The notes: a model not told the origin generated them from the letters alone. Shown: positions 36,897-50,000, counted from the first letter of the stretch. The stretch is 64,000 bases of DNA from Rehmannia glutinosa (GCA_016081115.2 JABTTQ020001791.1:186001-250000); one strand, 5' to 3'. A program made the numbers and translations.

Positions 36897-37320
36897 TAAC
36901 CCCGGGGTTTGTCGCGACGTTTCTTGGGTTGCCTCTCACAAATCGCTATGTTTTTCGTCTTCATTCAGACTCAGATTTTTAGCATCACTTTCGTTGAACC
37001 GTGTCGGTTGAAATCCTTGAGCCCTCATATTCTGTACCATCCATCAGACGAATGACATTGCACTATTTTCTCGGATTAAGTTCAGTATCACTTGTGAATT
37101 TGCCCTTTAGATGTTGGCCTTCCACTGCAGTTGTGATTTGGGCTACTTGTATCTCCAGAGATTTCAGTCTTGTATTCAACAAAAACGATGTTAGAAACGA
37201 AGAAGAAGAAAAATGAAATAAAAAAAATCAAAAAAGAGAAAATATATATTTACAAAAAAATGCTTCAATTAAGATCGGACTACTTATTACTATATCTAAG
37301 TGGAATCTAATCAATCCCCG

Positions 37321-38934
37321 GATTTGGATCATACAACTGCAAGTGTACAGTGTAGTTTATAGAATAATGGCAAGCAAGATCGTATTCCTCAAGGATAGAT
37401 ATACGAAGCACTTAGGCTCTAATAACATCGTATTCCAATTTTATTGAAGCGACCGAAAATCAAGTTATTATAACTAAAAATCGAAAATAAAAGAAAAATA
37501 AAAATAAATTTACGAACCCCACAAGTATTTACAACATTTATAGGAGCAACCTTAGGCACATAATCTCAACATAGTTTTTCAATATTAAATGCTAAAATAG
37601 TTTATTCCCGCACCCGGGTGGTGCATAAACAATAGATTAATAATAATTGAGGTCTCCCGAACAATCACAACTATTATTAACTCCCAAAAGATCTTTGAAT
37701 TGAAATACTCCCCATAAACAGAAGTAGTCTCACGATACATTACCCTTTATGTGTGAATTTGATTTTCGTCTCGTTAGAACTCACCTCCCGGATTATGGAC
37801 TAACAAGTATGACATGCAAATTATTGGCCAAATAAAAAACAATGAAGAATATGCACTCGAATTCATAAAATAGAAAGTATGAACTAATTAAGAAAACAAA
37901 TAATCATATTTAACATGAATCCACAGTTTTGATTATGCCCATAAGATCCAAAAGATATGCCAAACATTGATTATAAACTCATAGACAAATTCAAATTAAT
38001 ATTATGACATCGTTTAAGCACAAACAAGAGATCTTTGACATAGAAAGAAAAACCCTTCTTGTCAGAATGGATTCTCCTTCCAAGCCCTCGAAAATCTTGT
38101 GCTCCCGAAGATACGAAAGCCTTGTGGTGTTCTTCGCGACCTAGCCTTTTGCTCTCAGAAGCTCTTCGATTTCTTCGTTCCTGTGTTATTTGATGTGTTT
38201 TCTCTGTACGAACTTGTATTGGATGATATATGATGATTTAAATTCATTCAGGCATTGGTCCCCTTTATATAGGTGCTTGGAGAGGTCACTTGTAGAGTTT
38301 GAACGTGAAAAGAACTCCAAAAAATGCTTTTGGCAGTGTCCCACACGGCTTGGCCGTGTGGCACCACACGATTGTGTGGACTTTTGGTCATGCGGGCTTG
38401 GTTCCGTCCTCTGTTTTCGTCCCTTTTTCACATGGTTGTGTCATTCCACACCGGCATTTTCACACGGCCGTGTGACACCATACGATCCGGCCGTGTGACG
38501 TGTTTTTGTACGTGTTTTTGTCCGAATTTGCTCCTGGGGTCTCATTACGTTTGTAGCCGTTTCTCTTAGCTTTCCATATCCACTTGAATCACCACAATAG
38601 CAATTCTGTAGAGAAAGTTATAGCCAAAATACTAAACCCTGTTAGTGCTGGAAATTGTTAGCGCATTTGGACGTTTTTGAAGGAAATTTCCTTTTTTTCG
38701 ACCGTCCGTGCTTCTCTCCTTCACATATTTGATCATAGATTAGCTCTTGACCTATACTTTGGACCGTGATATCGTTTTGTATCCAATTTAGCTCCATTTC
38801 CTGTAAGACGTTACAAGAATACACAGTATCACGCCCAACAAAGGAAACCAACCAAAACGCACTGAATATACATGCAAATGTATCAATTATATATCATTTT
38901 AAGCCCCTAAATCACATATATTTTACATGCATCA
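37321..38934 (-). repeat. Athila-like LTR B
   Basis: About 1614 bp, closely similar to LTR A from ATTTGGATCATAC to the closing CATCA. The TG end is missing because of the ~30 bp deletion that also removed the primer site. A further internal deletion relative to LTR A lies near 37590. It contains the same CACACGGCCGTGTG palindromes (38340-38500). Confidence 0.8.
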
Positions 38935-39214
38935 TAGGAATTCCTCGGTTGTTAGCCACAAAACTACCAAGATAACCTCTTCGTATCAAGACCTCAATTA
39001 TTATTTTTCAAAGTTTTGTAGTCTTCAGTGTCGTGACCATGACCGCGATGAAATCTGCAATACTTGTCACCTCGGATCTTTAGGTCAATCGTTCCAACCC
39101 TTTGGTTGACTTCGGATCTCCTCCTTGGCGTCGTAAGTCCTCAGATTAGTCCTTGATTTTTATACATCATTCGTTGGCGCCGTCTGTGGGAACGACGACT
39201 AGATCTGAGCAAAA

Positions 39215-39424
39215 ATGGCACCACTGAAAAGGAATACCGAGAATAGTCGAAATACGCATGTTGAATATCGGCCTACAGAACATGCCGAGGGTAGTCGTGC
39301 TAACTCTCGCGCATCAATACATGAGGATAATCCTATTCACAATATAGGCCTCGGGATGATCAAGGAATCCCGGCAGCAGATGCTCAACGTCTACAAAAGA
39401 TGGAAGAAGATCTTCGCGCACTGA
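39215..39424 (+). pseudogene. Gag N-terminus remnant of the short gypsy element
   Basis: A 69-residue frame begins MAPLKRNTENSRNTHVEYR, with an R/E/S-rich N-terminus as in plant gypsy gag starts, 22 bases after the primer site. The frame stops at 39422-39424; a lysine/glutamate-rich gag-like frame continues in another phase to about 39630, so a frameshift is likely. No zinc knuckle or capsid motif can be seen. Confidence 0.55.
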
Positions 39425-39695
39425 AATTGTTAATGAGAGGACTCATTGACAAAGAGGGGTCCTTGGGTAATAGGCCTAACAAAGAAAAAGAAATTAGCCA
39501 TGCCCAATGATCCAAAGCTTTCAACGATGAAGCTGAAGTCATATCTAGAAGAGACCTTGGAAAGACATGCACTGAGATCATTGAAGAGAATAACCTTAAA
39601 CTGAAATTGGAAGAAATGAATGAAAAGCTAGGTTGACCGAACGTCGGCGTAACCTGCAAAATAGAACCCCGGGGTGGTCCCCAGGGGTAAATAAG

Positions 39696-40163
39696 TGATG
39701 AGGATAATTATGACATCGATACATGGCATTGTGACGATATGACACGTGTACCACTAATATGACAACTATCTGGAGATAAGACCTATCTTAACTGACTGAG
39801 GAGCATCTGGTGATAAGACCTATCTTAACTGTTTGAGGAGTCCAGCCTCGAAAGAATTGCTAAGGAGTCTAACCTCGGGAGGAGTCCTTGGCCAGATAGG
39901 TAACCAAGGTCTATAAAAGAGGAACTTGGCTCTAGGTAAGGGGGATACGAAAAACTCACTACTCACAATATCAACAAGCAAACACTAACTTAAGTATCGA
40001 AGTATCTACCCCTGGGGACCACCCCGGGGTTCTGTTTTGCAGGTTATGCCGACGTCCGGTCAACCTCGAATCTTTGGGTCAATCGTTCCAACACTTTGAT
40101 TGACTTCGGTTCTATTCCTTGGCGTCGTAAGTCCTTAGATTAGTCCTTAATTTTTATACATCA
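39696..40163 (+). repeat. 3' LTR of the short gypsy element
   Basis: A 468-bp LTR, TGATG...CATCA. It contains two ~36-bp tandem copies of CTGGNGATAAGACCTATCTT (39769-39842) and a 63-bp stretch (40008-40070) that is an inverted copy of 39630-39693. Confidence 0.75.
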
Positions 40164-40169
40164 TCAATT

Positions 40170-40690
40170 TTTATTTTCAGATCTGCTAAAATATAGAAAA
40201 GAAGTTGAGATCTAAACCTATTTGTTACAAATATGATTTTTTCGCATCAAGATCTGAATTTCTTTGTCAGAGATAATAATATTATTGGTTTTCTATTTTT
40301 CATTTTAATATTAGAGTTCATTGTATATTTATTATTTTTCGAACATTTAAGTTGTAAAAGGTATGAGTGTTTTTTGATCGGATCCGATTATACATGGGGG
40401 AAATAACCATTTTTGTTGAGAGATCTTTTAATTTTATTGACAAAAAATAGATCATAGCTTGATGTTGTATATTTATTGGTATATTTTTTTCAGATCCGAC
40501 AAAATATGGAAAATAAATTCAGATATAAACTTATTTGTTTCATATCTGATATTTTTTGTGAAAGATTTGAAGTTTTTTCATATCAATATTCAATTTCGTT
40601 GGATATTTAAGTTGTAAAAATAATGAGTATTTGGGGAAAAATTGAATCCAGACTTATCTTTGGCCAAAATATTGAATCAAATAATCCTAG
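40170..40690. repeat. Two diverged tandem units of about 310 bp
   Basis: CAGATCTGCTAAAATATAG (about 40180) and CAGATCCGACAAAATATGG (about 40493) open two related stretches that stay alignable through ATTTAAGTTGTAAAA (40346 and 40606). No function is assigned. Confidence 0.55.
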
Positions 40691-40699
40691 AAATTAATT

Positions 40700-43600
40700 A
40701 ATAATCTATAAACTATATATAAAGTATAATAATAATCTGCAAGCTATATATAAACTAATTAGTTTTGGAAAATATATTTTTAGTATAATTATTTATCATT
40801 TTAAAGTTGCAAAAAATATGAAGTTAATGACTAATATGATCAATTAACATAAGTTTGTTACTAAAGATCTCTTATTATTGATTTATTAAATTCTACATTG
40901 AAACTGGAAGCATGCGAGTATATTTATTATCAAATAGAATAATTATTTTTTATAATTCATATATCATTTTTAGTTTTGTCAATGTTTATAAATAAATGTA
41001 AATATTTTATTGATGTTTATATTCTTTTGACAGAAACAATATGGCTCGATGTCATAATCTTAGAGTCAGATTGATTGTGGGATGACAATGAAATACTATT
41101 ATGGAGGTCCACAATATTAAAAGATGTAAGCACACTAATTTTGTGGGATGATTTATTCATTTTATTTTATTTATTTGTTAGAAAAAATGAACTAACCCTT
41201 CATTTTGTTGGTTTACAGGGGATATACCGGTGTTTAGCGGTAGAACGAAATTAGTTCCGACTCTAATCATATATTGAACGATATTTTTTATTAATATTTA
41301 TCCAAATGTGTATATACTACACATGTTTTTTTTAGTATTTTTCACATGGGTTTTTCTTTCATTTCTGTGAAAAGTTCCTATTTTTTTTATATTTAGTTTA
41401 CTCTAAATAGATATTCGTTATAAGTTTTGAACAACTTTGAACAATATTTTTTATCTGACCAATCTGGAGAATAAAATAATATATTTAGTCAAACACCCTA
41501 ATTGTTGTGTTTTGTTTTAATTCTGTAGTCTTTTTCTAAGTTATGTTCTTGCTTTTAAGTCACCATTGAAAAAGACTCTAAGCTGCAAAATCAGTTAATC
41601 CTACACCGTGAGTGTATGTAAACATGTTGGTGATGTAGTCTTCACTATTATCTTACTCACTTATACCATTTTAGATTAACCGGTTATGTATTGTCATTTG
41701 CTATGCACAAATAAAACTTGTTGTTTGAACACAAATATGATAAATATTTTAGATTTTTGTACTTTTGTAATGTCATTAGTGATGACATATATTGATATGT
41801 AATTAAATTTATTAAAATTACTCAAATTTTTGGAAGTTAAAGCAACTTTTGAATTTGGTCAAAGTTGTTGAAACAAATATACCTTTTAATCGCTATTTTA
41901 TTCGAACTAGGCCATTTTTTTACAAAGGACGCGGAATGATTCGACAAACGAAGAAGCTGATGAAGATAATCATCTAATATCAGATAAGTCATCATTTTGG
42001 AATAATTTATGTATTACAGAAAAAATCAATTTGTTAGAATATATTTGTATTTAGATGTCATTTTGGATTTATTATGTTTTTTGTGAATTATTATGTTGAC
42101 AAATAGATTTAGCTTTAGTTTTATTATCTCATGCATGAATATCCTGATGTGGCTATTTGTGTTGGTTGTCTGTGTTGGTTCTTGTTTATTTCTCTATATT
42201 GATATCTTGCTATAGCTTCTTTGTATTGATAATGCGTTTTTTTGCTGTTGGGTTTTATATTTTGGTATAATGAGATTGTTTCTGTGTTGTAAAATTGCAT
42301 ATGAATCTATTTTCGTAAATTAACGGAATTTTTTCTGTAAGTTAATATATATAACCAATCAATTTATGTAATCAGATCTTCTATATTATTTAAAAAATAT
42401 ATTGATAGATTTAATAAAAAATAGCATTAGAGTTTTCATTACATGGTTCTTAATTTTTTTAAATAGGATGAATATAATATGGCGAAAATATTTTATACCT
42501 CAGCATCTTGAAACTCATATTCCATTTATTGTGTTTGGCATCTGTTATTATATGTAGGCTTATCATAGAAACGGACCAATAGGAACTACATTGCCCATTG
42601 TCAATTGCTCATGTTGATATTCTTGGTCACTATCATCATCGATGCCATTATGCTTTTGCGAAAATGGTAGAAATATTATCTCAAGAGAAATCACGTATTC
42701 TTGAGCGAAGAATGTGGTAAAAAGAATATGAGTGAAAACTCATATTTATAGCTGCATTGATGGGTATATTTAAGGAAATCGATTATTGTTATCTTTTATC
42801 AAATTTTGTTGAATTATTTCAATATTTGCACATGACTTCCTTAAATTACCTTTTTTTTTTTGTAAAGATCTATATCTTAAGCTTTAATAATTGGAAATCG
42901 AATTTCACCTTTTGATATTTTCTCTGGTTTGATTTTGAGATTTTAATAATAATAATCTGTATCTTATATATTTGGACTTTTTGAATATTTGAATAATAAT
43001 TCCAAAAATATTAGCAGAATTGAGTAAATAGAGAGTCATACTTATATTCTTTATTTACTATTTTTTATATAAGGAAAAAGATCCTCTTTATCAGGATTTA
43101 TGCATTTAATATAAAAATTTATGGCTCCAATATTTTCCTGACTAATTTAAGTGGATACTATTCCAAAACAGATGTAGTGTTTAATGATAACATTAATGAT
43201 TGTTTTATATATATTTACAGCTGGGTTTAATTACCTATAAAATATTTTCTTTATTTATGGATAGAAAATTATAGAATCGAATCACATGAAGTGATTATAT
43301 TCCAAAATAGTGGCCGAAAATTATAGATTACATTAATGATAGCATTTATGGTGTTATTGACAACAAAAATCAGCAATAAAGAGATCAAACATTCACATTT
43401 TATGAACTATTTTCCATGTAAATCGAAAATCAGCAAAAAAAAGGTCATTAAATTTTTTAGCAAGTCTCTTTAGGCGGGAAAACATATTTATTAACCATTT
43501 TCTTCTTATATATATAGATACATACATGCATATTTTTCTATAAGTAAACTGATTTTTTCTTGTAGTGACTGTTCTATCGAATTACCAACATTGATTTTAC

Positions 43601-44175
43601 TATCAAACCTACGAGTGCTATTTGATAAAATTAATTATTTCCAAATTTAATAAAAGGTGAATTACGAAAACTACATTTAAGGTTTAGTTCAGTTACAAAA
43701 GGCTCAAGTACTATTTTTTAAACTTATAAATACATTGTTGAAATTTATTTCTCTTTTATAAATTGGACATTTTGAAGAGAGTATTTGTGCGACAAATACA
43801 GCCCTAAGCAGATGATCTTTGTATTGTTTGATGGGATTATTTGTATTTCTAAATGATTTTTGTTTTGTTTCATGATTTACCTAAGGCCCTATTGCTAACC
43901 TTGATTGTGTGTGTATATATATATACATGTATTTAATTATGCGTAATATTGTGTTTGTTAGCCATTTGCAATGTAATGATATATAATTGGTTGTCATCAA
44001 GCTAACTGTTTGATTGTGGATCCGACCCTATATAACCAATCTCTTTTGGACCACTAAGATAAAGATTTGATTGATATTTATAATTCTTCATTTTAAATAC
44101 TCCTACTATGTGAAATGATAAAAAGGGAAAGATATTAATTATTATATTACACAATAACTTGCAATCATAAAAGCT
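40700..44175. other. AT-rich intergenic DNA
   Basis: No gene or transposon protein domain was recognised on either strand. A CACTA-like end sequence (TTTTTTCTTGTAGTG, 43553-43567) is present but cannot be tied to a partner with confidence. Confidence 0.55.
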
Positions 44176-44184
44176 ATATTGAAT
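44176..44184. repeat. MULE target duplication ATATTGAAT, left copy
   Basis: It matches ATATTAAAT at 61968-61976 in 8 of 9 positions. The two copies directly abut the inverted ends of the element. Confidence 0.8.
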
Positions 44185-44250
44185 CACAAAAACTTATATG
44201 AGACTATCTCACAGATCTAGATCTGTCAGACAGAGCTCCAAACCTACTAC
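44185..44250 (+). repeat. MULE left terminal inverted repeat
   Basis: Pairs with about 61902-61967. Shared blocks include TATGAGAC, TCTCAC, GATCTAGATC versus GATTTAGATC, and AGACAGAGCTCCA. Confidence 0.85.
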
Positions 44251-44767
44251 CCGAGTCTCCTACCCACAACCCGCTAAAATTAAAAATTACCCAACTCTAG
44301 AATTACTCAACCCGCTGGTATTAGCCATTTTCTTCTTTGTGTTCTCTCTGTTCTCTCTTATCTCTCTTCGAAGTTGCGATTTTCCCCATTTTTTCTCTCA
44401 TTTTTCTTTGCAATTTTTGGGCGTTTCTCTTCCGTTTTTCCACAGTGGTTCGAAGCTTGGCCTCCATTCGACCAAAAATCAGGTATATCTTCAGTTTTCT
44501 ACAGTTTTTTCTTTTATTTTTTTTGGTTCTCTTCGATTTTTGTTATTATCGAAAGATTTTTTTATGATTTTTTCTTGAAAATGTATGTTAGGTTTTAAAT
44601 TTGAGGATGTATTTTCTTAAGGTTTTAATTTGAGCATGTATTTTATCCGAAATGTATGTTGGGTTTTAAATTTGAGCATGTATTTTGTTAGTGTTTTGAT
44701 TTCAGGATGTATTTTAGGTTTCTGTAGTTAATATGTGAAGTAATATTGTGTTTTGATGTTTTGATGT

Positions 44768-44985
44768 TTCTGTATTTTTACGTGACTAGTATCACTTTTT
44801 CCCTTACAAGTATTACTTTTGGTCGTAAAAGTATCAGTTATTGTAAACAAAGTATTACATATGTTTTATTGTGATGTTTACATAATTTTCTAATGCTATG
44901 AAAAGTATCACTTTTTACATAAAAGTATCACTTTCCATATATAAAGTATCACTTTTCATATAAAAAATATCATACGTTTTTTCCC
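44768..44985. repeat. AAAGTATCAC motif array, left side of MULE
   Basis: Repeated AAAAGTATCACTTTT and variants (AAGTATTACTTTT, AAAGTATCAGT) at irregular ~20-30 bp spacing. The motif is partly self-complementary around its AAAAGT/ACTTTT ends. Confidence 0.85.
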
Positions 44986-45062
44986 AATTTATAATGATAT
45001 CACTCGTCCATATGTTTTTGCAGTGAATTATATGAAATGAGTATTTTCCTGATGGAGAATAA

Positions 45063-45209
45063 TCATCCCAAGCTCGAGATGTTGAACGATACAATGTGGA
45101 AAATGTCCATTTCTCTTGGCAATCGGAATCAACGAATGTTGATTGTGGTGTGTTCTTGATGCAGTACCATATGGAAAATTTCAGTGGGCATGCGCACTTA
45201 GTTATTTGA
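45063..45209 (+). pseudogene. Ulp1-type (C48) cysteine protease C-terminal fragment
   Basis: The + strand frame reads ARDVERYNVENVHFSWQ, SESTNVDCGVFLMQYHMENF and SGHAHLVI, then TGA at 45207-45209. The NVDCGVFLM segment fits the catalytic-cysteine motif (DCG) of the SUMO-protease-like C48 family, which removes SUMO from proteins; the later H-ME is also usual. The His and Asp of the triad would lie upstream and are not seen; a TAA (45063-45065) precedes the fragment and a possible splice acceptor TTTTTGCAG lies near 45023. The Sirevirus lands just past the stop. It is either the last exon of a captured gene or a decayed piece. Confidence 0.6.
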
Positions 45210-45212
45210 AAT
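45208..45212. repeat. Target duplication GAAAT, left copy
   Basis: Identical GAAAT at 59987-59991, directly after the right LTR. It shows that the 14.8 kb element integrated as one unit. Confidence 0.92.
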
Positions 45213-46789
45213 TGTAGGTCCAAGGAGTGTGATGTAAGGTTTAGAGGTGGGGGGGGGGGGGAGGGGTTGAATAAACCTTACCAAGTTTTCACTTTTCAGT
45301 CCTTTTAAAATATCCTAACAGAGTTGACTCAAATCAGCTAAGTCCTTGGGGGACAGCTAAGTTAGCTTACTTCAGCAAAGTTACCCACTCAAGCATTTCG
45401 ATTAATTTGTTGATAGTATAACTTAAGCTGCGTCGCCTAACACTTAACTTTTTAGATGATTTGGTTTTATACAACAGAAGACTTAACACCCTTGTTAATT
45501 TTAAACACGTTTCTAACACTTGTTTTTAGCAATGTTATTATCAGATGAGTTGGCAATTTAACTTAACAACAAATATAAATGTATGCAAGAAAGTAAAATG
45601 CTGTAAGTAAATGACACAGGTAAATTTTATAGTGGTTCGAGGATGGGGTAATTCCTCTAATCCACTCTTCTCCAACTCTTGGAGGAATCCACTAAAGTAA
45701 CATATAAGGTTATAAAGTAGTTCTTGATCTGAGACACCTTGAACACATAGCTGGCTTCTCCTGCGACTCAGCTTCTTCACAAGACAACTGTCTTGCTACT
45801 TCAGCTCCCTTCAAACCTTGGAATTGATCACACAACCTTCCAACAAGCTTGAAACTTCTGGTTCGACCTTGAACCTTACTACAACTCCTTCAAACTTGGA
45901 GAGTAGACCCCTTTTGTTCTTAAAACTTTTTCCTCTTCAACTGGTTGAAGTATTCTTTTCTTCACATAGTGTGTTGGATTGAGTTCCTTCGAATGTTTTA
46001 GCTTGAGGAATTTCTTGATAAGCTTGAGAGAATATTTGTAAGTATTGCTTGCTTTCAATTGCTTAGAATGTTTGATCTCTCGTGTGTCATTCGAACTTCT
46101 CTCTCTTGCTTCCTCAGCCTTTTATAGTGCTTATTTGAAAATTTGCCCGTTGAAGAGATAAGCTATTTTCAAATGACATTTTCTTGTTCATTGGCTTGTC
46201 TTTTCTTGACCTGCAGCATTGTGATGTTGACGTTTCCTCGTATTAAAGGACTCTGCAGCTTTTCAGGTCCTGACACAAGCTTCAGTGCTTCCTATTGGTT
46301 TATTCCTTTTGCACGCTTCTGGGACTAGCATTTTAAGACATGGCAGCATGAAAGTATTACTAATTTAGGTAATATCCTTGACTTCCGTGCAACGGATTAA
46401 TATCAGTCGAATTGACTAGACAACTGTCTTTACCCCTTTGACTTGAGTCTGCTCCAACCTTTTAGGAATGACTCAACCGTCAATTCAATTGGTAGACTCT
46501 GCTCCTGACTGACTTGACCGACACTTCTCCAACCTTTACTCAGTTGTTCCTCAGTTGGATCTCCTGCAGTCAAGTCTGTGCCTTCCATCTTGACTTCACT
46601 CAGCTGACTCAAAGCTAGGTCTTTACTTCAGTCTTTAGTTGACTTCTTGCAATCTCCGACATAGCTGACTTCAGTCAGCTTATGCAGTCCTATTTATTAC
46701 AAAATAGAAATACAAGGAAAATGGGGTGCCAACTTTCTATTTTAAGTTTTACATGGTATCATCAAAATCTAATAATAAATTTCTTAACA
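45213..46789 (-). repeat. 3' LTR of Sirevirus 2
   Basis: 1577 bp, closely similar to 58425-59986. It holds a 13-G run at 45249-45261 whose counterpart in the other LTR (near 58465) is shorter and interrupted. Confidence 0.92.
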
Positions 46790-46805
46790 ATTTCCTCATT
46801 TTTGA
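46790..46805 (-). other. Polypurine tract of Sirevirus 2
   Basis: On the minus strand AAAAATGAGGAAAT runs directly into the TGTTAAG start of the 3' LTR. It is weaker than the G-rich tract of Sirevirus 1. Confidence 0.7.
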
Positions 46806-47078
46806 TGATTCCAAAATTTAAATAGATATTATAGCAAACACAAGCAGTGCAGTAACAAAGAATATATGCTTTGAATATGTCAATTTTATTGATCCTAGCA
46901 TTCTTGTCCTTTACAAAGCTGTTCTATACACCGTATCAGAGCTTATACATACATTTGAATTACAACATGTATTCGAGCAAAGTTACAAATTTACAACAAG
47001 TATCAGAGCTTTATTACAGAACACTTATAGCTATGTATTTACAGTTAAGTAAACTACTTGAAGGGGTTTCAACCATCT

Positions 47079-50000
47079 TCAACGCTTCGGCTGCTTCCTT
47101 CTTCTCTCTTCCTTTTCTGCTCTCCTTCTGTCATCCTCTGCTCTTTTTCTCTTCTTCTCTACATTATCTCTCTTCTTCCTTTCATATACGCGCTTAGCAG
47201 TAGGGTCATCCCTATGCAGTCTTTCCTCCGGTTCATGCATAGCTCTCTCATTTTCTGCTTCTTGCCTTCTCACAGCTTCCTCATTCTTGTGCTTAACTTC
47301 AAGGTTGGCAAGATGATCAAACCCAGTCCAGTAGTTGATCCCTTCTTATGTGGATCACTGTACCTTATGTCTTGTGGTTTTGGTTGTGGTGGAGTGCCTC
47401 TGCCTCTTCCACTACTTCCAAACCTTCCCCTCCCTCTAGTTGACTCAGCTCCTCCTTTGGGAGTGTAATGTACTGGTGCCTTCCGAGTGATCGCTTTGAG
47501 CTCGCCGCTTATCACCGATTTGCGCAATTGAGACCCTTCTCCCAGTACAAGTCCCATACCTGTGGTAGAGTAAAGTTCTTGAAGTAGCCATCTGCATCTA
47601 GAGTTTGAAATTCCTCTAGTGATCTGGGCTCACATCCAACATCGGGCATTGCAATTTTTGTCGGGGGCTTAATTGCAGAGGAATCCTTTAATAGTCCTGC
47701 TGGGGGACAATCGTACCTTGATCTGATATCTTTAATACGCTCGGAATTCTTCTCAGCTACCTTCTCAAACTCAGCTTCGATGGCTCTTCTTGATTCTTTG
47801 ACTGCCAACTCAGCTTTCTCTTCCAGAGTCAGCTCTTTAGGTAGTTTGCTGAGAAGTGAGGCTGTGACTTCTCCTTTTTGAGGAGTTTTGGCAAACATAA
47901 TTTTCAATGGGGGATTTTTCATCGAGCTTCCTTCCCCCTTACTTTCTGCTCCTTTATCTCCATCCTTATCACTCCCTAACCCTTCCTTCAGTTCCCTCAA
48001 GGCTTCATCTTCCCCCTTTTAGCATCATCACCAAAAGGTGGAGTTAGGCTAGGGAACATGCTACCAAGGATGAAATCGAGTTTGCTGTTAGTTTCATCAT
48101 GCTTATCATGTGACTTGGAGTAAGATGTTCGGAACTCAGACCACATATCTTTAAACTCACCGCCATCGACTTCATTTCTATTTGGAGAACCCGAATCCGA
48201 CTCATGTTCTCCAATTTGGCAATTTCATTCTTGTGTCGCACTTGAGCAACTCCATGTCCGACTTGTGAGACTCTTCCATCCTTATAATGTGGTCCCTTTG
48301 TCGCCATTTCGAACTTGAGATTATCGGAGCTCCACATTGGCAAGTCGCAAATAGAGACTTAAAGTAGCGGACTGCTCTCGTCGCAAAGCCTAGTGTTTGT
48401 CCAACCCATTCCCAAATTATTAAAATGTCTCCAGTGATATTGGCATCACGATTATCCAGCCTTTGGTCTAATGATGCAAAGCCATGCTCCATTTTCTCGA
48501 TCTCAGCACAGATGGCTTTAAAGGCTTTTCGAAAGTCGGCTAACTAAACGGACTCATCCTCCGCCATCGCATCAAAGTTAAAACCTATAGGCACCATTGT
48601 TGTATCAGCTGGAGTTCAGCGTTCTTCTGGTGGGAAGTGGACGGTGCACTTGGCTTGTTCTGCGGCTGATTCAGCTTCAAGGGGAATTCAGGCTTCAAAA
48701 GGAAAGAGATTCCTGAATAGCTCGTCAGGGTAAATAGGGATTTCCACATCTTCAGCTTGTGGATCCTTTCCTTTCTCTTTCCGAATTTCCTCAGCTCGAT
48801 GTGCCTCAACTACATTAGCGTCATCAAGCATCTAGAGTAGCTGTGTTGTGTTAGTCACGAATCGATTGAATTCGGCTTGAGCGACTATGTGAGCCTTTCG
48901 GCCGATCGACCTTCAATTATCTTAACAGCTTCCTCGATATTAGCTTGGGCTTCCTTATGAGTAGTCTGGTCCTCAGCTGACTCATCAGCATCATCGGAGA
49001 GTGATGGTGCCATTGGAGGTGGCCCATCAACCAATACGAATCTCATCGGAGCAGCTTCACTAGCTTCACTCCGAGAGGCTTGAGCATCCTTAGCGGTGTC
49101 CTTATTAGATTCATCAACGGGGGAGAACTCAGCTTCATCTTTGGATTCTGGGAATTCAATATCAACATGTTCCTGCGAATCATGAAGGGCGCTGATTTCT
49201 TCTTCTTCATCAGCTACCTCAACCTGAGGAGTATGCTCATTCACTGCTTCTTTACCCAATGAAGTCTCAACCTCCTTTGGGCCTTCTACACCCTCAGCAG
49301 TCTCAACCGCTGGAGGGCCTTCGACATCCCTGTGTGCAGTCTCAACTGCAGCAGGGTCTTGGACAAATTTCCCTTGCGAGACTCAATCGCTTGGGGTCTT
49401 GGTGGCATCCGTCGGAGTCTCAACTCCTAGGATTTCACTTTCAAGGCCAGGAGTCTCAACTCCCATGACCTCCTTTCCATCATGTGCCTTAGCTGCTAAA
49501 GCAACGTCATCGCCTACAGTGCATATGAGGTTTTAGCTGAGACAGTCTCAACTGTCTGAGTTTCATCAACTTCACTCTGACCTGGCTATGGTGGTGAGAG
49601 CTTCCCCTCAGCTGGCGCACCAGCTACGTTTAGAGTAGTGGGGTTGCTCTTCACCTGAGACTCTGCTGTTATTCTCTTTGAGTGGTCAGCCGTGTGGGCA
49701 ATTGTCTCAAGACCTTCTGCAGGAGTTGGCTTGGCTAGGGTGCCCGCTTCATCACCTTCCCTAGCTTCATCGTCAATTTTCCTGGTGCTATCTTCAGAGT
49801 GAAATTGCATCTAATGCTCGTGCATCTCTTTTGATTCTTTCATGGCTTGCTGGAACTCAACTTTCTCAGCTACTACAGCAGGGTCGATCTCCTCTAAGTC
49901 ACTATCGTTCTTTGTTAGGCGATTCCATGGCATGTTCGAGTCCACTAGAGATGGCGGTGTGGCGGGATTCCCAATCCCCACGGGAACCACCCCGAATGGG

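Larger units (their letters stand above)
33043..38934 (-). mobile_element. Athila-like gypsy unit in tandem LTR-internal-LTR-gag arrangement
   Basis: Read on the minus strand from the right: LTR B (about 38934 to 37321), damaged primer-site region, leader/gag piece (37320 to ~36897), shortened internal region (36896-35196) ending in a polypurine tract, LTR A (35195-33486), intact primer site (33479-33462), leader and gag piece down to 33043. Two ~2.1 kb direct repeats (33043-35195 and 36897-38934) therefore each contain an LTR plus gag. There is no pol. The gag text, the TTTGGCGCCGTTGCCG-type primer site and the GCTCGAGGACGAGCAA block before the polypurine tract are typical of Athila/Tat-type plant gypsy elements. 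No target duplication is visible at the outer ends. Confidence 0.75.
39045..40163 (+). mobile_element. Short gag-only gypsy element (TR-GAG type), 5' LTR truncated
   Basis: Structure on the + strand: partial 5' LTR (about 39045-39169), primer site TTGGCGCCGTCTGTGGGAA (39174-39192), short gag-like frame from 39215, then 3' LTR 39696-40163 (TGATGAGGAT...ATACATCA). The two LTR copies share the last ~120 bp (GGTCAATCGTTCCAA to ATACATCA). The internal part is only about 530 bp and has no pol, so it depends on another element. Upstream of 39045 the sequence no longer matches the LTR. Confidence 0.75.

Noticed and set aside
36635..36964. Lysine-rich minus-strand ORF
   Set aside because: It is driven by poly-T runs at 36815-36893 beside a gypsy gag piece.
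43553..43567. TTTTTTCTTGTAGTG as the right end of the CACTA element starting at 28888
   Set aside because: The terminus fits, but the flank is ACT against AAT on the left and no TTCCAAC subterminal repeats lie near it, so the pairing is not supported.
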